A DNA stretch of 64,000 nt from Hymenobacter glacieicola (GTDB taxonomy: Bacteria > Bacteroidota > Bacteroidia > Cytophagales > Hymenobacteraceae), in NCBI RefSeq assembly GCF_014640315.1, contig NZ_BMGS01000003.1, positions 186,001 to 250,000 of the forward strand, written 5' to 3'. The position numbers and the translations under genes were made by a program. Numbering within the stretch: the first letter of the stretch is position 1; every line of letters starts with the position of its first letter. The notes under the pieces are model-generated. The model was not told the origin of the DNA, made no database searches, and saw nothing but the letters and a program-made list of their open reading frames with translations. Positions 27,181 through 35,846 of the stretch are shown one piece after another.

Positions 27181-27637
27181 GCACCCGCTTAGTGTAGCGT
27201 TGCCGCTCGTGTTCAGCGGGCTTAAGGGCTAGCCGAGCCGCTTGCTACCCGCTGGGGGTTACGGCAGCATTAACGAGCTAGTAACCTGAACAATAGGCGT
27301 CGAGCAGAGAAAAAGTACAGGGTTACCTCTGCTTTTTTACGGTAGTTTCTCGAGCTGAATTTCCCGGATTCACCTGGCTTTTTTGAGTGGATCAAAGAGC
27401 GGTTTGGATGATGGCAAGGTTCTGCGGCTCGGAGCTGTTTTTCAGCCGCGCCACAGAACAATCCGCGGGTGGTAGGCGTTGGATAGTACGCCTCGCGCTG
27501 GTAGCGGAACTCATTCGGAGCCCGTACCTTTGGGGGTATAAGAGCTGGCCGCTACGGCTCTCATTACTAAATAGCTCAGGCAGTTACCGTGTAATCGACA
27601 CTGTCCAGGGGCCGTTTTTTCGCAGACTGATTTATCT
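27181..27637. other. Intergenic region between galK and small unknown gene
   Basis: A 457-base gap. It holds an exact TAnnTTTG match (27525-27532) about 105 bases before the next gene. Short frames on both strands look like noise. No RNA gene or convincing hairpin was seen. Confidence 0.4.
27525..27532 (+). promoter_or_regulatory. Candidate Bacteroidota -7 promoter element (TACCTTTG)
   Basis: TACCTTTG matches the Bacteroidota -7 consensus TAnnTTTG exactly. No good TTTG lies 19-21 bases upstream, so support is partial. It would give a leader of about 100 nt for the small gene at 27638. Confidence 0.4.
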
Positions 27638-27913
27638 ATGCCTAAGTACGAAGTTGCCAACCTAACGCTGGCGGAAGCCACGCGCCACGCGCCCTTCATT
27701 GATTATGCCCGCTGCATTGACGCCGGCCAACGCCCCTACAACCACGTAGGCGACTGGCCCGAGGAAGGCCGCTTATATCCCGTGCGCGTAGTTGACTCGC
27801 GGACGGAAGGTATGCCCTTGGTGCACGTGCTCGGCTTTGAAGGCGAAGCTCCTTACTACAACGCCTACGGCCCGCACCGCTTCGAAATGCTGCTGACCGT
27901 GTGGCTGAACTAA
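27638..27913 (+). CDS. Small conserved-looking hypothetical protein
   Basis: A 91-residue soluble protein with no signal peptide or membrane segment (MPKYEVANLTLAEATRHAPF…). It is mixed charged and aromatic, with PYNHVGDWPEEGRLYPVRVV and YNAYGPHRFEMLLTVWLN at the end. I do not recognise the family. It has host-like codon use, a plausible promoter upstream and a very strong terminator right after the stop, so it is probably a real gene. The compact beta-rich composition would fit a small binding domain, but no function is claimed. Confidence 0.7.
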   Translation: MPKYEVANLTLAEATRHAPFIDYARCIDAGQRPYNHVGDWPEEGRLYPVRVVDSRTEGMPLVHVLGFEGEAPYYNAYGPHRFEMLLTVWLN

Positions 27914-27926
27914 CCTTTGTTTTTTC

Positions 27927-27975
27927 AAAACGCGAAACGGCTCCTGCTACTCCAGCAGGAGCCGTTTCGCGTTTT
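27927..27975. terminator. Bidirectional terminator
   Basis: A perfect 22-bp stem (27927-27948 with 27954-27975) with a 5-nt loop, flanked by T-rich and A-rich ends. It lies between the convergent 27638 and 28003 genes. Confidence 0.93.
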
Positions 27976-28002
27976 GGACAGTCGGCCAACAGACCCAGCA
28001 AC

Positions 28003-28770
28003 CTAGCGCAGGGCGTAGAGAATGGGTTTGCTGGGGCTGGCATCCAGCTCTAGGCTCGTGACCTGCAGGTTCAGCAAGTACAGGCCATCTTCCAGCTCGT
28101 CGGGCACAAAAATCAGCTCCGTGATGGTAGCCGTGGTGCGCGGGGCATGCGGATACTGCCAGAAGGCGTGGTGGGCCAGCAGCTGCCCGCCGTCTTCCTC
28201 CCGGTCTACGCTGGGCAGATCCAGGAGCAGATGCTCCACATATTGTTCGGCCAGATACTCGGCTAGGGCGGGCTCCAGGTAGGTAGGGTTGGTGCCGGAA
28301 TACTGGCGGGTGCGCTTGCTTTTGTGGTTGGGCAGGGTGCGCAGAATTACCGCTTCGGGCCGGACTGCGGCATCGGGGCCACTCTCTAGTTCCCGGCGCA
28401 CGTCCTCTAGCAGCACCACCTCGTCGCCGTTGGTTTGGGGCCGGGGCTGCATCGACACCAGCCGGGCCACGAACAGGAAGCGGCGCAGGCAGCGGTTCAG
28501 CGTGGCCCTAGGGTCGGGGGAAATGTGGCCGTAGCACTCCGTGTGCGTGCCGTTGCCGTGGGGCGTGAGGTGTACCCGCTTGTAGTTGGTACTGCCCCCT
28601 GCCGTTACACTGCCCACAAAATTCCCAACCCGAATCACGTCAAACGCCACTGGCTCGGCCCAAAAGCAGTTTACCTGCTGCTCGCCCGGGGCTAATGGCA
28701 GGGAAATATCCAGGGGCGCCGCCGGATCAAAAGCGAACGAATGGCCGTGGTAAGGGTAAGTAGCAAGCAT
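28003..28770 (-). CDS. Cyclase-family protein (kynurenine-formamidase-like metal-dependent hydrolase)
   Basis: A 255-residue member of the cyclase family (arylformamidase-like), whose members use a metal bound by an HxGTHxDxPxH-type motif. Here it reads HGNGTHTECYGHI at residues 71-83, with Glu in place of the usual Asp. Other family features are DISLPLAPGE near the N-terminus and the C-terminal HHAFWQYPHAPRTTATITELI. I chose ATG 28770 because MLATYPYHGHSFAFD begins the domain; upstream in-frame sequence runs through a large inverted repeat and looks untranslated. It lies 189 bases downstream of an alpha/beta hydrolase on the same strand. The substrate is unknown; no kynurenine genes are nearby. 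Confidence 0.82.
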   Translation of the reverse strand: MLATYPYHGHSFAFDPAAPLDISLPLAPGEQQVNCFWAEPVAFDVIRVGNFVGSVTAGGSTNYKRVHLTPHGNGTHTECYGHISPDPRATLNRCLRRFLFVARLVSMQPRPQTNGDEVVLLEDVRRELESGPDAAVRPEAVILRTLPNHKSKRTRQYSGTNPTYLEPALAEYLAEQYVEHLLLDLPSVDREEDGGQLLAHHAFWQYPHAPRTTATITELIFVPDELEDGLYLLNLQVTSLELDASPSKPILYALR

Positions 28771-28815
28771 GAAGGAAAATAATAAAGTGAGCAGGAATGC
28801 AGCTAAAAGCTGGTC

Positions 28816-28915
28816 ACCTTCCCGTTGTCGTTCCCAGTGCAGCGCGGAAGCTAAGTCAAGCCGTTGAATGACTACCCCAGACTCTGCGCTGCACTCACAA
28901 TAACAACGGGAAGGT
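28816..28915. repeat. Long imperfect inverted repeat
   Basis: Arms 28816-28845 and 28886-28915 pair over 13 bp (ACCTTCCCGTTGT / ACAACGGGAAGGT) and again over 10 bp (AGTGCAGCGC / GCGCTGCACT), with a 7-nt unpaired segment between them and a 40-nt loop. It lies in the leader of the cyclase-family gene. It may be a structured leader, an attenuator or a small palindromic element. Confidence 0.7.
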
Positions 28916-28959
28916 GGTTTTTCAGCTACCGCCAGCGGGCCAAGGGAGAGGGGCAAAGC

Positions 28960-29628
28960 TCAGCCGATGGGCGGGCTTGCGCTTTTGTTCTTGTCCTGCA
29001 ACCGGTTCAGAATGCGGCTGATTTCCTCGGCGTGACTGAGCACCATGAAATGCCCGCCGCCCCGAATCAGGTACTCCACGGGGGTAGGGCCGGGCGGGAA
29101 TACCCGGTCGTGGGTGCCCAGAATCTGGACGCTGCGCCCAACGTGGGTACTGTCCCAGTGTAGCAGGCGGTGGATGGCCCAGCGGGTGTACACGGGCTCC
29201 ATGTCGCGCAGAATCTGCTTGAACAGGCGGTACTCCTCCCCGTTTCTTACCCCGAAATACCACTGCCCGGCCCGCGGAAACAGCTTCAGCCACTGCGGCG
29301 GAAACAGCCGGTACACCCGCGTTGCCCGAATCAGGCGCAAGAGCGGGGGCAGGCAGCTGGCATCGGGAATACTGCTGATGAGCACCGTGCGCAGCCGGGG
29401 CCGCAACCGATTGATTTCCAGCCCCACCACGCCACCAAAAGAAACTCCTACCAGCAGCCCTTCTGCTGCCAGTGGAATGCCAGCGGCCATGCGGGCCGCG
29501 TAAGCGGGCAGGGTTTCATTGGGCTCCGGCGTGGGCCAGAGCAGCACCTGCTTAGGGCCGTGCAAGAGCGGCAGCAAATTTCGGAACACCCGCTCGTCGG
29601 CCCCCAGCCCAGGCAGAAGATAGAACAT
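28960..29628 (-). CDS. Alpha/beta hydrolase
   Basis: A 222-residue alpha/beta hydrolase starting directly at the first beta strand (MFYLLPGLGADERVFRNLLP). The nucleophile elbow is GVSFGG with Ser63. The acid is probably the Asp in LGTHDRVFP and the His is in RGGGHFMVLSHAEEIS near the C-terminus. There is no signal peptide, so it is cytoplasmic. The substrate is not predictable. It is probably co-oriented with the cyclase-family gene downstream but separated from it by a structured inverted repeat. The leader also carries a long inverted repeat (29663-29740). Confidence 0.85.
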   Translation of the reverse strand: MFYLLPGLGADERVFRNLLPLLHGPKQVLLWPTPEPNETLPAYAARMAAGIPLAAEGLLVGVSFGGVVGLEINRLRPRLRTVLISSIPDASCLPPLLRLIRATRVYRLFPPQWLKLFPRAGQWYFGVRNGEEYRLFKQILRDMEPVYTRWAIHRLLHWDSTHVGRSVQILGTHDRVFPPGPTPVEYLIRGGGHFMVLSHAEEISRILNRLQDKNKSASPPIG

Positions 29629-29662
29629 GAAGTGAGGTTGGTGAGGTGGGAAACAGAGAGTC

Positions 29663-29740
29663 GGTGACTAAGTGACTGAGTGAGTTTCCTGTTTGAATTG
29701 TGCCAATGCCATGGAAAACTCACTTAGTCACTCAGTTACC
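29663..29740. repeat. Inverted repeat of the GTGACTAAGTGACTGAGTGAG type
   Basis: The left arm 29663-29689 (GGTGACTAAGTGACTGAGTG onward) and the right arm 29713-29740 (GGAAAACTCACTTAGTCACT onward) are near-complementary over about 27 bp, with a 23-nt loop. The arms themselves contain tandem GTGACT/AGTGAG units. It lies between two minus-strand genes. Confidence 0.75.
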
Positions 29741-29749
29741 GTTTCACCG

Positions 29750-30241
29750 CTACGGCTCTACGCGCAGGAACACGCCTTCCAGGTAGAAGATATTATGGGG
29801 CTGGCCGGCTTCGTACTCGGCGGCCTCCTCGCTCTCGGCGTCCATGCTGATGTCGAAGGTTTCCTCTTCCTCACCTTCTTCGCCTTCCTCGAAGGGCTCA
29901 TCGGCGGGGTAGGTGCAGGAGAGCTTCAGGGCCACGTTGGGCAGGGGCACGGGCGGATCGGCGTCGGTGGTGTACTCCAGCAGGCAGGGCCACTCGTGCA
30001 CGGTAGCCAGGGCATCGGCTACGTCTTCCTGCAGGGCTTCGGCCCGGGCGCCGGCCAGGCGCAGCAACAGGTCAAGCTGCTGGAAAGGAAGTCCCAAATG
30101 GAAAAAGTGGGACTCCTGGTCGAAGTACGTGGTAGCCCAGATGGTAACGTCGTCGGAGTTATCAAACACAATGGCTGTTATCTGCACCTGTTCGATAAAG
30201 AAATCCGTGTCGTCGGCCAGGGCATCAATCAGTCTTCTCAT
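29750..30241 (-). CDS. Acidic hypothetical protein
   Basis: A 163-residue soluble, strongly acidic protein. It begins MRRLIDALADDTDFFIEQVQ and has a run of Glu/Asp near the middle of its C-terminal half (EEGEEGEEEETFDISMDAE), ending FYLEGVFLRVEP. The ATG at 30241 is preferred to an upstream start at 30301 because the extra residues (Cys/Pro-rich) do not look like a real N-terminus. I do not recognise the family. Predicted alternating strands and helices suggest a folded domain; an immunity-protein-like role is possible from size and acidity, but nothing nearby supports it. Confidence 0.65.
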   Translation of the reverse strand: MRRLIDALADDTDFFIEQVQITAIVFDNSDDVTIWATTYFDQESHFFHLGLPFQQLDLLLRLAGARAEALQEDVADALATVHEWPCLLEYTTDADPPVPLPNVALKLSCTYPADEPFEEGEEGEEEETFDISMDAESEEAAEYEAGQPHNIFYLEGVFLRVEP

Positions 30242-30424
30242 AATCACGGGGTTATACAAAGGCAGCCACCGATCCGGGAGCGAACAGCACGCAGGCGGCA
30301 CCGGACGGCGGCAAACCAGTCACTGTAAAAAGAGTGGGTAGGACGGGAAATTAGCAGATTTCCGGCCGGAGTGTATCACTCATGCTTCTACTTCCTCACT
30401 TTCCTCACGCGGCCACGGGCGGCC

Positions 30425-31558
30425 CTACCCCTGAAACAGCTCCAGGGTAATGTGGTCGGCCAGAAGCTTGCCGGCATCGGTCAGGCGCAGCACGTTGCTG
30501 GTTAGCGTGGCCAGGCCAGTAGTTTGCAGCTCCTGTAGGTAGCCGGCACGCTGCCGGAGCAGGTCAACGCCCAGCGCCTCGCGCAGGTAGGCCAGGTCGC
30601 AGCCCTGGGTTGTGCGCAGGCTGGTCATCAGGTACTCGTTGGCGCGGTCCTGGGGGCTGAGCGTTTCCACGGTGGCAGGCACCTGGCCAGTCTCCAGCAC
30701 GGCCGCTACGTACTGCGGATTATTAGCCACCGTGTACTGCCGACTGTGGCCGTTAAAGGAGTGGGCGCTTGGTCCCAGCCCCAGGTACGGCACCCCGCGC
30801 CAGTAGGCGGAGTTGTGGCGCGACTCGCGGCCGGGCCGGCAGAAGTTGCTGATTTCGTACTGCTGGTAGCCGTAGCGTTCCATTTCCACCAGCAGTAGTT
30901 CAAACTGCCGGGCCACGAACTCATCGGGCGGGGCTGCAAACTTGCCCTTCTTCAGCTGCCGCCCGAACACCGTATCCGGCTCAATGGTAAGGGCGTAGCA
31001 GGACAGGTGGGGCACGTTCAACGCAAAGGCCGCCGCCATATCCTCTTCCCACAGCGCATGGGTAGGCGAGGGCACCCCGTAAATCAGATCCACGGAAATA
31101 TTCTCGAAGCCCGCATCCTGGGCCCGCAGCACGCCGGCCCTCGACTCCTGGGCTGAGTGGGCCCGGTTCATGAGGCGCAGGTGGGGCTCATGAAAGCTTT
31201 GCAGGCCGATGCTCAGCCGATTAATTGGTGAGGCGGCCAACTCCCGCACCTTGGCCGGGGTCAGGTCGTCGGGGTTGGCTTCCAAGGTAATTTCCGCATC
31301 CGCAGCCACCCGGAAATGCTGGTGAATGGCCGCGAAAATCGTGTCCAGCTCGGCCGCCGTCAGCAACGACGGAGTGCCGCCGCCGAAATAGATGGTGTTG
31401 AGCTCAGCGGCCGGCCCGAGGTAGTCCTGGCGCAGGGCCAGCTCCCGCGTCAGGGCTTCCACCAGGCGGCTCTTTAGGGCCATGGACGTGCTGAAGTGAA
31501 AGTCGCAGTAGTGGCAGGCTTGCTTGCAGAACGGAATATGAAGGTAGAGACCAGACAT
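30425..31558 (-). CDS. hemW: HemW-like radical SAM heme chaperone / coproporphyrinogen oxidase-like protein
   Basis: A 377-residue radical SAM protein. The Fe-S cysteines C11, C15 and C18 lie in CKQACHYCDF, the CxxxCxxC spacing of HemW/HemN. YFGGGTPSLL follows, and the C-terminal HemN_C winged-helix region includes YLMTSLRTTQGCDL. HemW delivers heme in other bacteria; older annotations call it an oxygen-independent coproporphyrinogen oxidase. The ATG at 31558 puts the Fe-S motif at the very start, as in the family; the long upstream frame is Pro/Ala-rich and is not credible. The gene diverges from the Omp85 gene at 31865. Confidence 0.92.
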   Translation of the reverse strand: MSGLYLHIPFCKQACHYCDFHFSTSMALKSRLVEALTRELALRQDYLGPAAELNTIYFGGGTPSLLTAAELDTIFAAIHQHFRVAADAEITLEANPDDLTPAKVRELAASPINRLSIGLQSFHEPHLRLMNRAHSAQESRAGVLRAQDAGFENISVDLIYGVPSPTHALWEEDMAAAFALNVPHLSCYALTIEPDTVFGRQLKKGKFAAPPDEFVARQFELLLVEMERYGYQQYEISNFCRPGRESRHNSAYWRGVPYLGLGPSAHSFNGHSRQYTVANNPQYVAAVLETGQVPATVETLSPQDRANEYLMTSLRTTQGCDLAYLREALGVDLLRQRAGYLQELQTTGLATLTSNVLRLTDAGKLLADHITLELFQG

Positions 31559-31864
31559 GAACGAGAAACGAAACCCACCGGAGGCGGCTACCTCCCCGCC
31601 CCTAACGGTAGTTAAGGCAGGCTGAGGTAATAAGCGGTGGTGGGATGAAAACAGGGCGGCGGGCGGTGGGCGTTCCATTCCGGCAGCCAGGCCGCTGGCG
31701 AAGCTGGCTACCGGGCCGGCCCGCCAGATTATTCCGGGCAAGGAGTTGGGACGGACGCTGAAAGGCCACCGGAAAACCGCACGAAGTGCGGGGCTTCGGA
31801 ACTAAGCCCGGGGCTGGCGTACTTTCGGGAAATTAAACGCGGCGTTTCGCGTTTCTGACTGCAA
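31559..31864. other. Divergent promoter region between hemW and Omp85 gene
   Basis: A 306-base gap between divergent genes. TACTTTCG at about 31829 is close to, but does not match, TAnnTTTG. I see no ORF with coding character, no RNA gene and no strong hairpin. Confidence 0.4.
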
Positions 31865-33733
31865 ATGTACGCCCGCGTCTTCGTTTTCTGGCTGTTGCTC
31901 CTGGCTCTTGGGTCGGGCACGGGCGCGTGGGCCCAGCAGACGGCCCCACTCAACCCGGCCGCCCCCCCCCTGCATGCCGCGCCGCCAGCCCTGCTTCCCG
32001 ACTCTGGCCGACGTGCGGCCTCCACCCCGCCCCTACCGCGCCCAGCCCGGCCAGTGACGCTACAGCTGCTGGTAGAGCCTGCCGACCGCCCCGTGGTGCG
32101 CCCCTACCGCTACCGCAGCCTTCTGCCCGATTCACTGGCCGCCCTGCGCGAGGTGCGTACCCTGGTGCTGGCCCTGCAGGCCGATGCCTACCTAACCGCC
32201 TCCGCCGATGAGCTCCGCTGGCACCACGATACGCTGCGCGTGCAGCTCTACGTGGGCGAGGAATTCCGCTGGGCCCGCCTGCGCAACGGCAACCTCGGCG
32301 ACGGGCTGCTGACCCGGGCTGGCTACCGCGAAAAGCTGTTTTACGAGCAGCCGCTGCGGCCTCAGGAGTGGGCCAAGCTTCAGGAAAACATCCTGCACGA
32401 AGCGGAAAACCAGGGCTACCCCTTTGCCACCATTGGCCTCGATTCGGTGGCGCTGCGGGGGGCGGATGTGGAAGGCCGGGTAGTGCTGCGGCGCGGGCCC
32501 GCCATCGTGTTTGACTCCCTGCAGATTGTCGGCAAAAACAAAACCCGCGCCCGCTTCCTGACCAAATACCTGCAGATTGAGCCCAACCAGCCCTTCAGCC
32601 AGCAGCGCATCCAGGAAGCCGCCCGTCGCCTGCGCCAGCTGTCCTACCTGCGCCTGAAAGCCGAGCCGGAAGTGCGGTTTGCCCGCGGGCGGGCCCGGGT
32701 CTTTTTTCTGCTCGAAGACCGGACCTCCAACCAGTTTGATGCCATTGTGGGGGTGCTGCCCAACCCCAACCCCGGCATCGGCCAGAAACGCATCCAGGTT
32801 ACCGGCGACGTGACCATTAACCTGCGCAACATTGGTGGGGGCGGCAAGGGAGTAGGCGTGCAGTGGCGCAAGCTCGATGTCACCTCCCAGCTCCTGGACG
32901 CGCAGTACGTGCATCCCGCTTTCTTCGGCACGCCGCTGGAGCTGGATGGCTCTTTCAACTTGCTAAAACAGAACGACTTGTTTCTGACCGCCCGGCCCCG
33001 CCTGCAGCTGGTATATCCCATGACCCAGGCCGGCCGGCTCGCCTTTTTTGTGGAGTGGCGCAGCTCCCGCCTGATTGATACGACCCTCAAACGAGCCACC
33101 GTACTACCCGAGAACATCGACTCCCGCTTCACTTCCTACGGCCTCGATTACTCCTGGAACACCCTCGACGACCCCTACTTTCCGCGGCGCGGCGTACTAG
33201 CCAGCGGGCAGGCCTCCATCGGCACCAAGCGCATCAGCAAAAATCCCGATGTCAATGAGGCCTTGTACGAAGGAGTGGCCTTGCGCTCTACCCAGGTCAG
33301 CTTGGGCGTTCGGGTAGAGCGGTACTTTCGGGTGGGGCAGGGCGGCGTGCTCCTGACGCGCCTGCGCGGCGAGGCCCTGGTTAACCAGCGCTTGTTTCTC
33401 AACGACCTGTTCCGGCTGGGCGGGCTGGCTACCCTGCGCGGCTTTAACGAGTTGAACTACTACGCCAGCCAGTACGCGGTAGGCACCGCCGAATTTCGCC
33501 AGTTCACGGGTCCCGATGCCTACGTGTTTCTGTTCGTGGACCAAGCCTACCTGCGCCGCGACCTGCCCACCAATCCACTCCCCCACGACACGCCCACGGG
33601 CCTCGGAGCCGGCCTAAGCTTCCGCACGGGGGCAGGCCAGTTCCAGTTCGTCTACGCCCTCGGCCGCGACCAGCAGCAGCGCTTCGCCCTGAATTCCGGC
33701 AAGATCCACTTCGGCATTACCAGCCGCTTCTAA
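31865..33733 (+). CDS. Omp85-superfamily outer-membrane protein (POTRA plus D15 barrel)
   Basis: A 622-residue protein with a signal peptide (MYARVFVFWLLLLALGSG…AWAQ, cleavage near residue 23), a Pro-rich spacer, POTRA-like repeats (about 105-290, e.g. FDSLQIVGKNKTRARFLTKY, then RLRQLSYLRLKAEPEVRF) and a C-terminal barrel of the bacterial surface antigen/D15 type (about 300-622). The loop FRLGGLATLRGFNE carries the conserved RGF motif and the last strand is IHFGITSRF. By family it is an outer-membrane assembly or secretion pore, a second such protein in this window. No partner gene is adjacent. The terminator that follows is shared with the convergent esterase gene. Confidence 0.88.
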   Translation: MYARVFVFWLLLLALGSGTGAWAQQTAPLNPAAPPLHAAPPALLPDSGRRAASTPPLPRPARPVTLQLLVEPADRPVVRPYRYRSLLPDSLAALREVRTLVLALQADAYLTASADELRWHHDTLRVQLYVGEEFRWARLRNGNLGDGLLTRAGYREKLFYEQPLRPQEWAKLQENILHEAENQGYPFATIGLDSVALRGADVEGRVVLRRGPAIVFDSLQIVGKNKTRARFLTKYLQIEPNQPFSQQRIQEAARRLRQLSYLRLKAEPEVRFARGRARVFFLLEDRTSNQFDAIVGVLPNPNPGIGQKRIQVTGDVTINLRNIGGGGKGVGVQWRKLDVTSQLLDAQYVHPAFFGTPLELDGSFNLLKQNDLFLTARPRLQLVYPMTQAGRLAFFVEWRSSRLIDTTLKRATVLPENIDSRFTSYGLDYSWNTLDDPYFPRRGVLASGQASIGTKRISKNPDVNEALYEGVALRSTQVSLGVRVERYFRVGQGGVLLTRLRGEALVNQRLFLNDLFRLGGLATLRGFNELNYYASQYAVGTAEFRQFTGPDAYVFLFVDQAYLRRDLPTNPLPHDTPTGLGAGLSFRTGAGQFQFVYALGRDQQQRFALNSGKIHFGITSRF

Positions 33734-33900
33734 GCTTCTCTTTTTCTTCGGGCATACTAAAAATATGGCCTTCATGGCAGCCTCGTGGGCGCCAGTAATG
33801 GGTACTTTGCGCACAGCTTAGCATATCCTTATCCTTTTGACGCAGAATAATTTCGGGTTAAGCCGTTGAGTTGGTTTACGCAAATCTGCTTTGCGTTGGA

Positions 33901-33946
33901 AAAACAAAAGCCCCTTCGCTGCACGCAGCAAAGGGGCTTTTGTTTT
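33901..33946. terminator. Bidirectional terminator
   Basis: A perfect 16-bp outer stem (33901-33916 with 33931-33946, AAAACAAAAGCCCCTT) with additional inner GC pairing, located between the convergent Omp85 and esterase genes. Confidence 0.9.
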
Positions 33947-33959
33947 TAAGCTGACTTAC

Positions 33960-35120
33960 TTATTGCAGAGCCTTTTTCAACTCGGCAGCGGCCAAGTCCT
34001 GAGCTTGACCTGCTTGGGGCACCACAGCAGCCATGCCGAAAAACTCGTGGGTCACACCGTCGTAATTCTGATACTTGGTGGGTACGCCTGCGGCTTTCAG
34101 CTTGTCAGCCAGCATGCTACCGTCGCTCATCAGCGGGTCGATTTCCGCCGTAATGATGGTAGTTGGCGGCAAGCCTTTCAGGTTGGCATTCACCAGGGAA
34201 ATCATGGGGCTTTTGCCATCGGCGGCTCCACGCAGGTAGTTCTCGAAGAACCAGGCCATCATGGGCTTGTTCAGCGGCTTGGCCTGGGCATACTTCTGGT
34301 ACGAAGGCGTGTTCAGGTCGTAACCGGCAATGGGGTACACCAGCACCTCGTGCTTGGGCAGCATCACTTTCTTGTCGCGGGCCATCATGCTCACGGTAGC
34401 GGCTAGGCCGCCCCCGGCGCTTTCGCCCACTACGGCTACCTTTTGCGGGTCGCCTTTAAAGGAAGCAGCGTTTTTCAGCACCCACTGGTAGGCGGCAAAG
34501 GAATCATTGTGGGCGGTAGGGTACTTGTGCTCGGGCCCCTGCCGGTAAGCTACCGACACGAAGATGGCACCGGTTTTTTCTACGAGGCCCCGCACCGAAG
34601 CGTCATAAGTATCGAGATTGGCAATTACCCAGCCCCCGCCGTGATAGTACACCACCACGGGCAGCGTACCCGTGGCGTTGCGGGGGGTATAAATCCGCAC
34701 CTTCACGCCCGGCATCACCATGCGACTCATCGTGTCGGCCGTGACGGGTGGCGTAGGAATGTTATTGTCGCGCATTAGCTTCATCACCGCATCAGCGGGG
34801 GTAGGCTGCTGACGGGCCTCCTGAGCCGATAAGGTTTCGATAGGTTTGCCGCCCAAGCTAGCCAGGGTTTCCATAACGGCCTGCATTTCCGGCGCAATGG
34901 TAGGCGCCCACGCGGGTTTAGGCCCCGTTGGCTTTATCTGCCGGGGGCCTGCTGCGGCCGGGTCGGCAGTAGCCGAAGCCGTGCTCATTGAGTCAGTGGC
35001 CGTGGCCGACGCATTGGTTGCTTCAGTGGTTTGAGAAGAGTTGCAGGAAGCCAGCGCAACTCCGGCAGCCACTACTGGGGCAGCCCACCGCAGGGAGGGG
35101 AGAAAGGACAAAAGAGCCAT
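33960..35120 (-). CDS. HSL-family alpha/beta hydrolase lipoprotein (esterase/lipase)
   Basis: A 386-residue esterase of the hormone-sensitive-lipase family, predicted to be lipidated. The signal ends in a lipobox-like ALASC (Cys26), followed by a Ser/Thr/Ala-rich linker. The oxyanion-hole motif HGGGW is in VVVYYHGGGWVIA, the nucleophile motif is GESAGGGLAA, the acid is in TAEIDPLMSDG, and the His is in GVTHEFFGM. It therefore probably hydrolyses short-chain carboxylic esters at the cell envelope. I chose ATG 35120 because it starts the signal sequence. It is monocistronic; the upstream region runs towards the initiator tRNA gene. Confidence 0.9.
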   Translation of the reverse strand: MALLSFLPSLRWAAPVVAAGVALASCNSSQTTEATNASATATDSMSTASATADPAAAGPRQIKPTGPKPAWAPTIAPEMQAVMETLASLGGKPIETLSAQEARQQPTPADAVMKLMRDNNIPTPPVTADTMSRMVMPGVKVRIYTPRNATGTLPVVVYYHGGGWVIANLDTYDASVRGLVEKTGAIFVSVAYRQGPEHKYPTAHNDSFAAYQWVLKNAASFKGDPQKVAVVGESAGGGLAATVSMMARDKKVMLPKHEVLVYPIAGYDLNTPSYQKYAQAKPLNKPMMAWFFENYLRGAADGKSPMISLVNANLKGLPPTTIITAEIDPLMSDGSMLADKLKAAGVPTKYQNYDGVTHEFFGMAAVVPQAGQAQDLAAAELKKALQ

Positions 35121-35321
35121 TGTATAAGAGTAAGAGAAAGTAGAACAAAACAGATACCCACTACGGCTCAGTTCCTCCAAAGGACTGGATAACCCAAAAT
35201 TCTGTACCTACATAGGAGCTACCACTCTTGCTGCGTAAAATTTTCTACTTGATTATCAGGCCAAAGGGCTTCCCCAGTGACTTATTATACTCCGTTAGCT
35301 GGCATATCCGAAAAACCCTAG

Positions 35322-35329
35322 TACATTTG
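35322..35329 (+). promoter_or_regulatory. Candidate -7 promoter element (TACATTTG) for initiator tRNA
   Basis: An exact match to TAnnTTTG, ending 13 bases before the first tRNA base, a normal distance for a tRNA promoter. A clear upstream TTTG is not visible. Confidence 0.55.
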
Positions 35330-35342
35330 TATTACCAAACAG

Positions 35343-35415
<73 letters not shown>

Positions 35416-35419
35416 CCTA

Positions 35420-35463
35420 AAGCGTCCCGGTTGCCATCATGGCAGCCGGGACGCTTCTTTTTT
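35420..35463 (+). terminator. Terminator after initiator tRNA
   Basis: A 17-bp stem (AAGCGTCCCGG at 35420-35430 with CCGGGACGCTT ending 35456, plus inner TTGCCA/TGGCAG) followed by a T-rich tract. Confidence 0.92.
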
Positions 35464-35785
35464 GCCTACCCTCTGCTGTCCTCACAAAGAGCCGCCCACG
35501 CTTTACTCTGGCTACGGCTCTGAACTGCGGCCACATATACCCCCGGCCACTACCATAGCGCCCGGCTGGTATACCCTCAGTTGTACACCAGCTGCTCCTC
35601 CCTACGCAGCTTTAAGTGCTTTCCAAAGCCTTCCCTAAAGGGAGCTCATGCCAGACTATTAGGCTACAGTAAGCTTCCTGCTGCAGGTCAGTACTTACCA
35701 TTGCGCATGCAACGGGTAAGTCGACGGACAATTCATCCAGCCCCAGATTAGTATACAAGACTACCAACTGCGGTTACCGCAATGC
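35464..35785. other. Empty stretch between tRNA-fMet and rpmA
   Basis: About 320 bases with no ORF of coding character, no RNA-like fold and no repeat that I could recognise. Confidence 0.4.
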
Positions 35786-35788
35786 AAA

Positions 35789-35817
35789 AAGGGACAGCCC
35801 TTGCGGACAGTCCCCTT
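35789..35817 (-). terminator. Probable terminator of the rplU-rpmA operon
   Basis: On the minus strand a short stem (GGGAC/GTCCC, with inner GC pairs) leads into five T residues, about 35 bases past the rpmA stop. The stem is short but well placed. Confidence 0.45.
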
Positions 35818-35846
35818 CGCTCAAAACTCCAGGTTAATCCTGAACG

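Noticed and set aside
27387..27665. Open frame overlapping the 27638 gene start
   Set aside because: Composition is random and it runs through the candidate promoter of the real small gene.
28816..28915. A known riboswitch or T-box in the cyclase leader
   Set aside because: No recognised riboswitch core or T-box sequence could be seen; it is reported only as a hairpin or repeat.
28003..28956. Longer N-terminus for the cyclase-family protein
   Set aside because: The extra residues are encoded by the long inverted repeat in the leader and look non-protein-like; the domain starts at ATG 28770.
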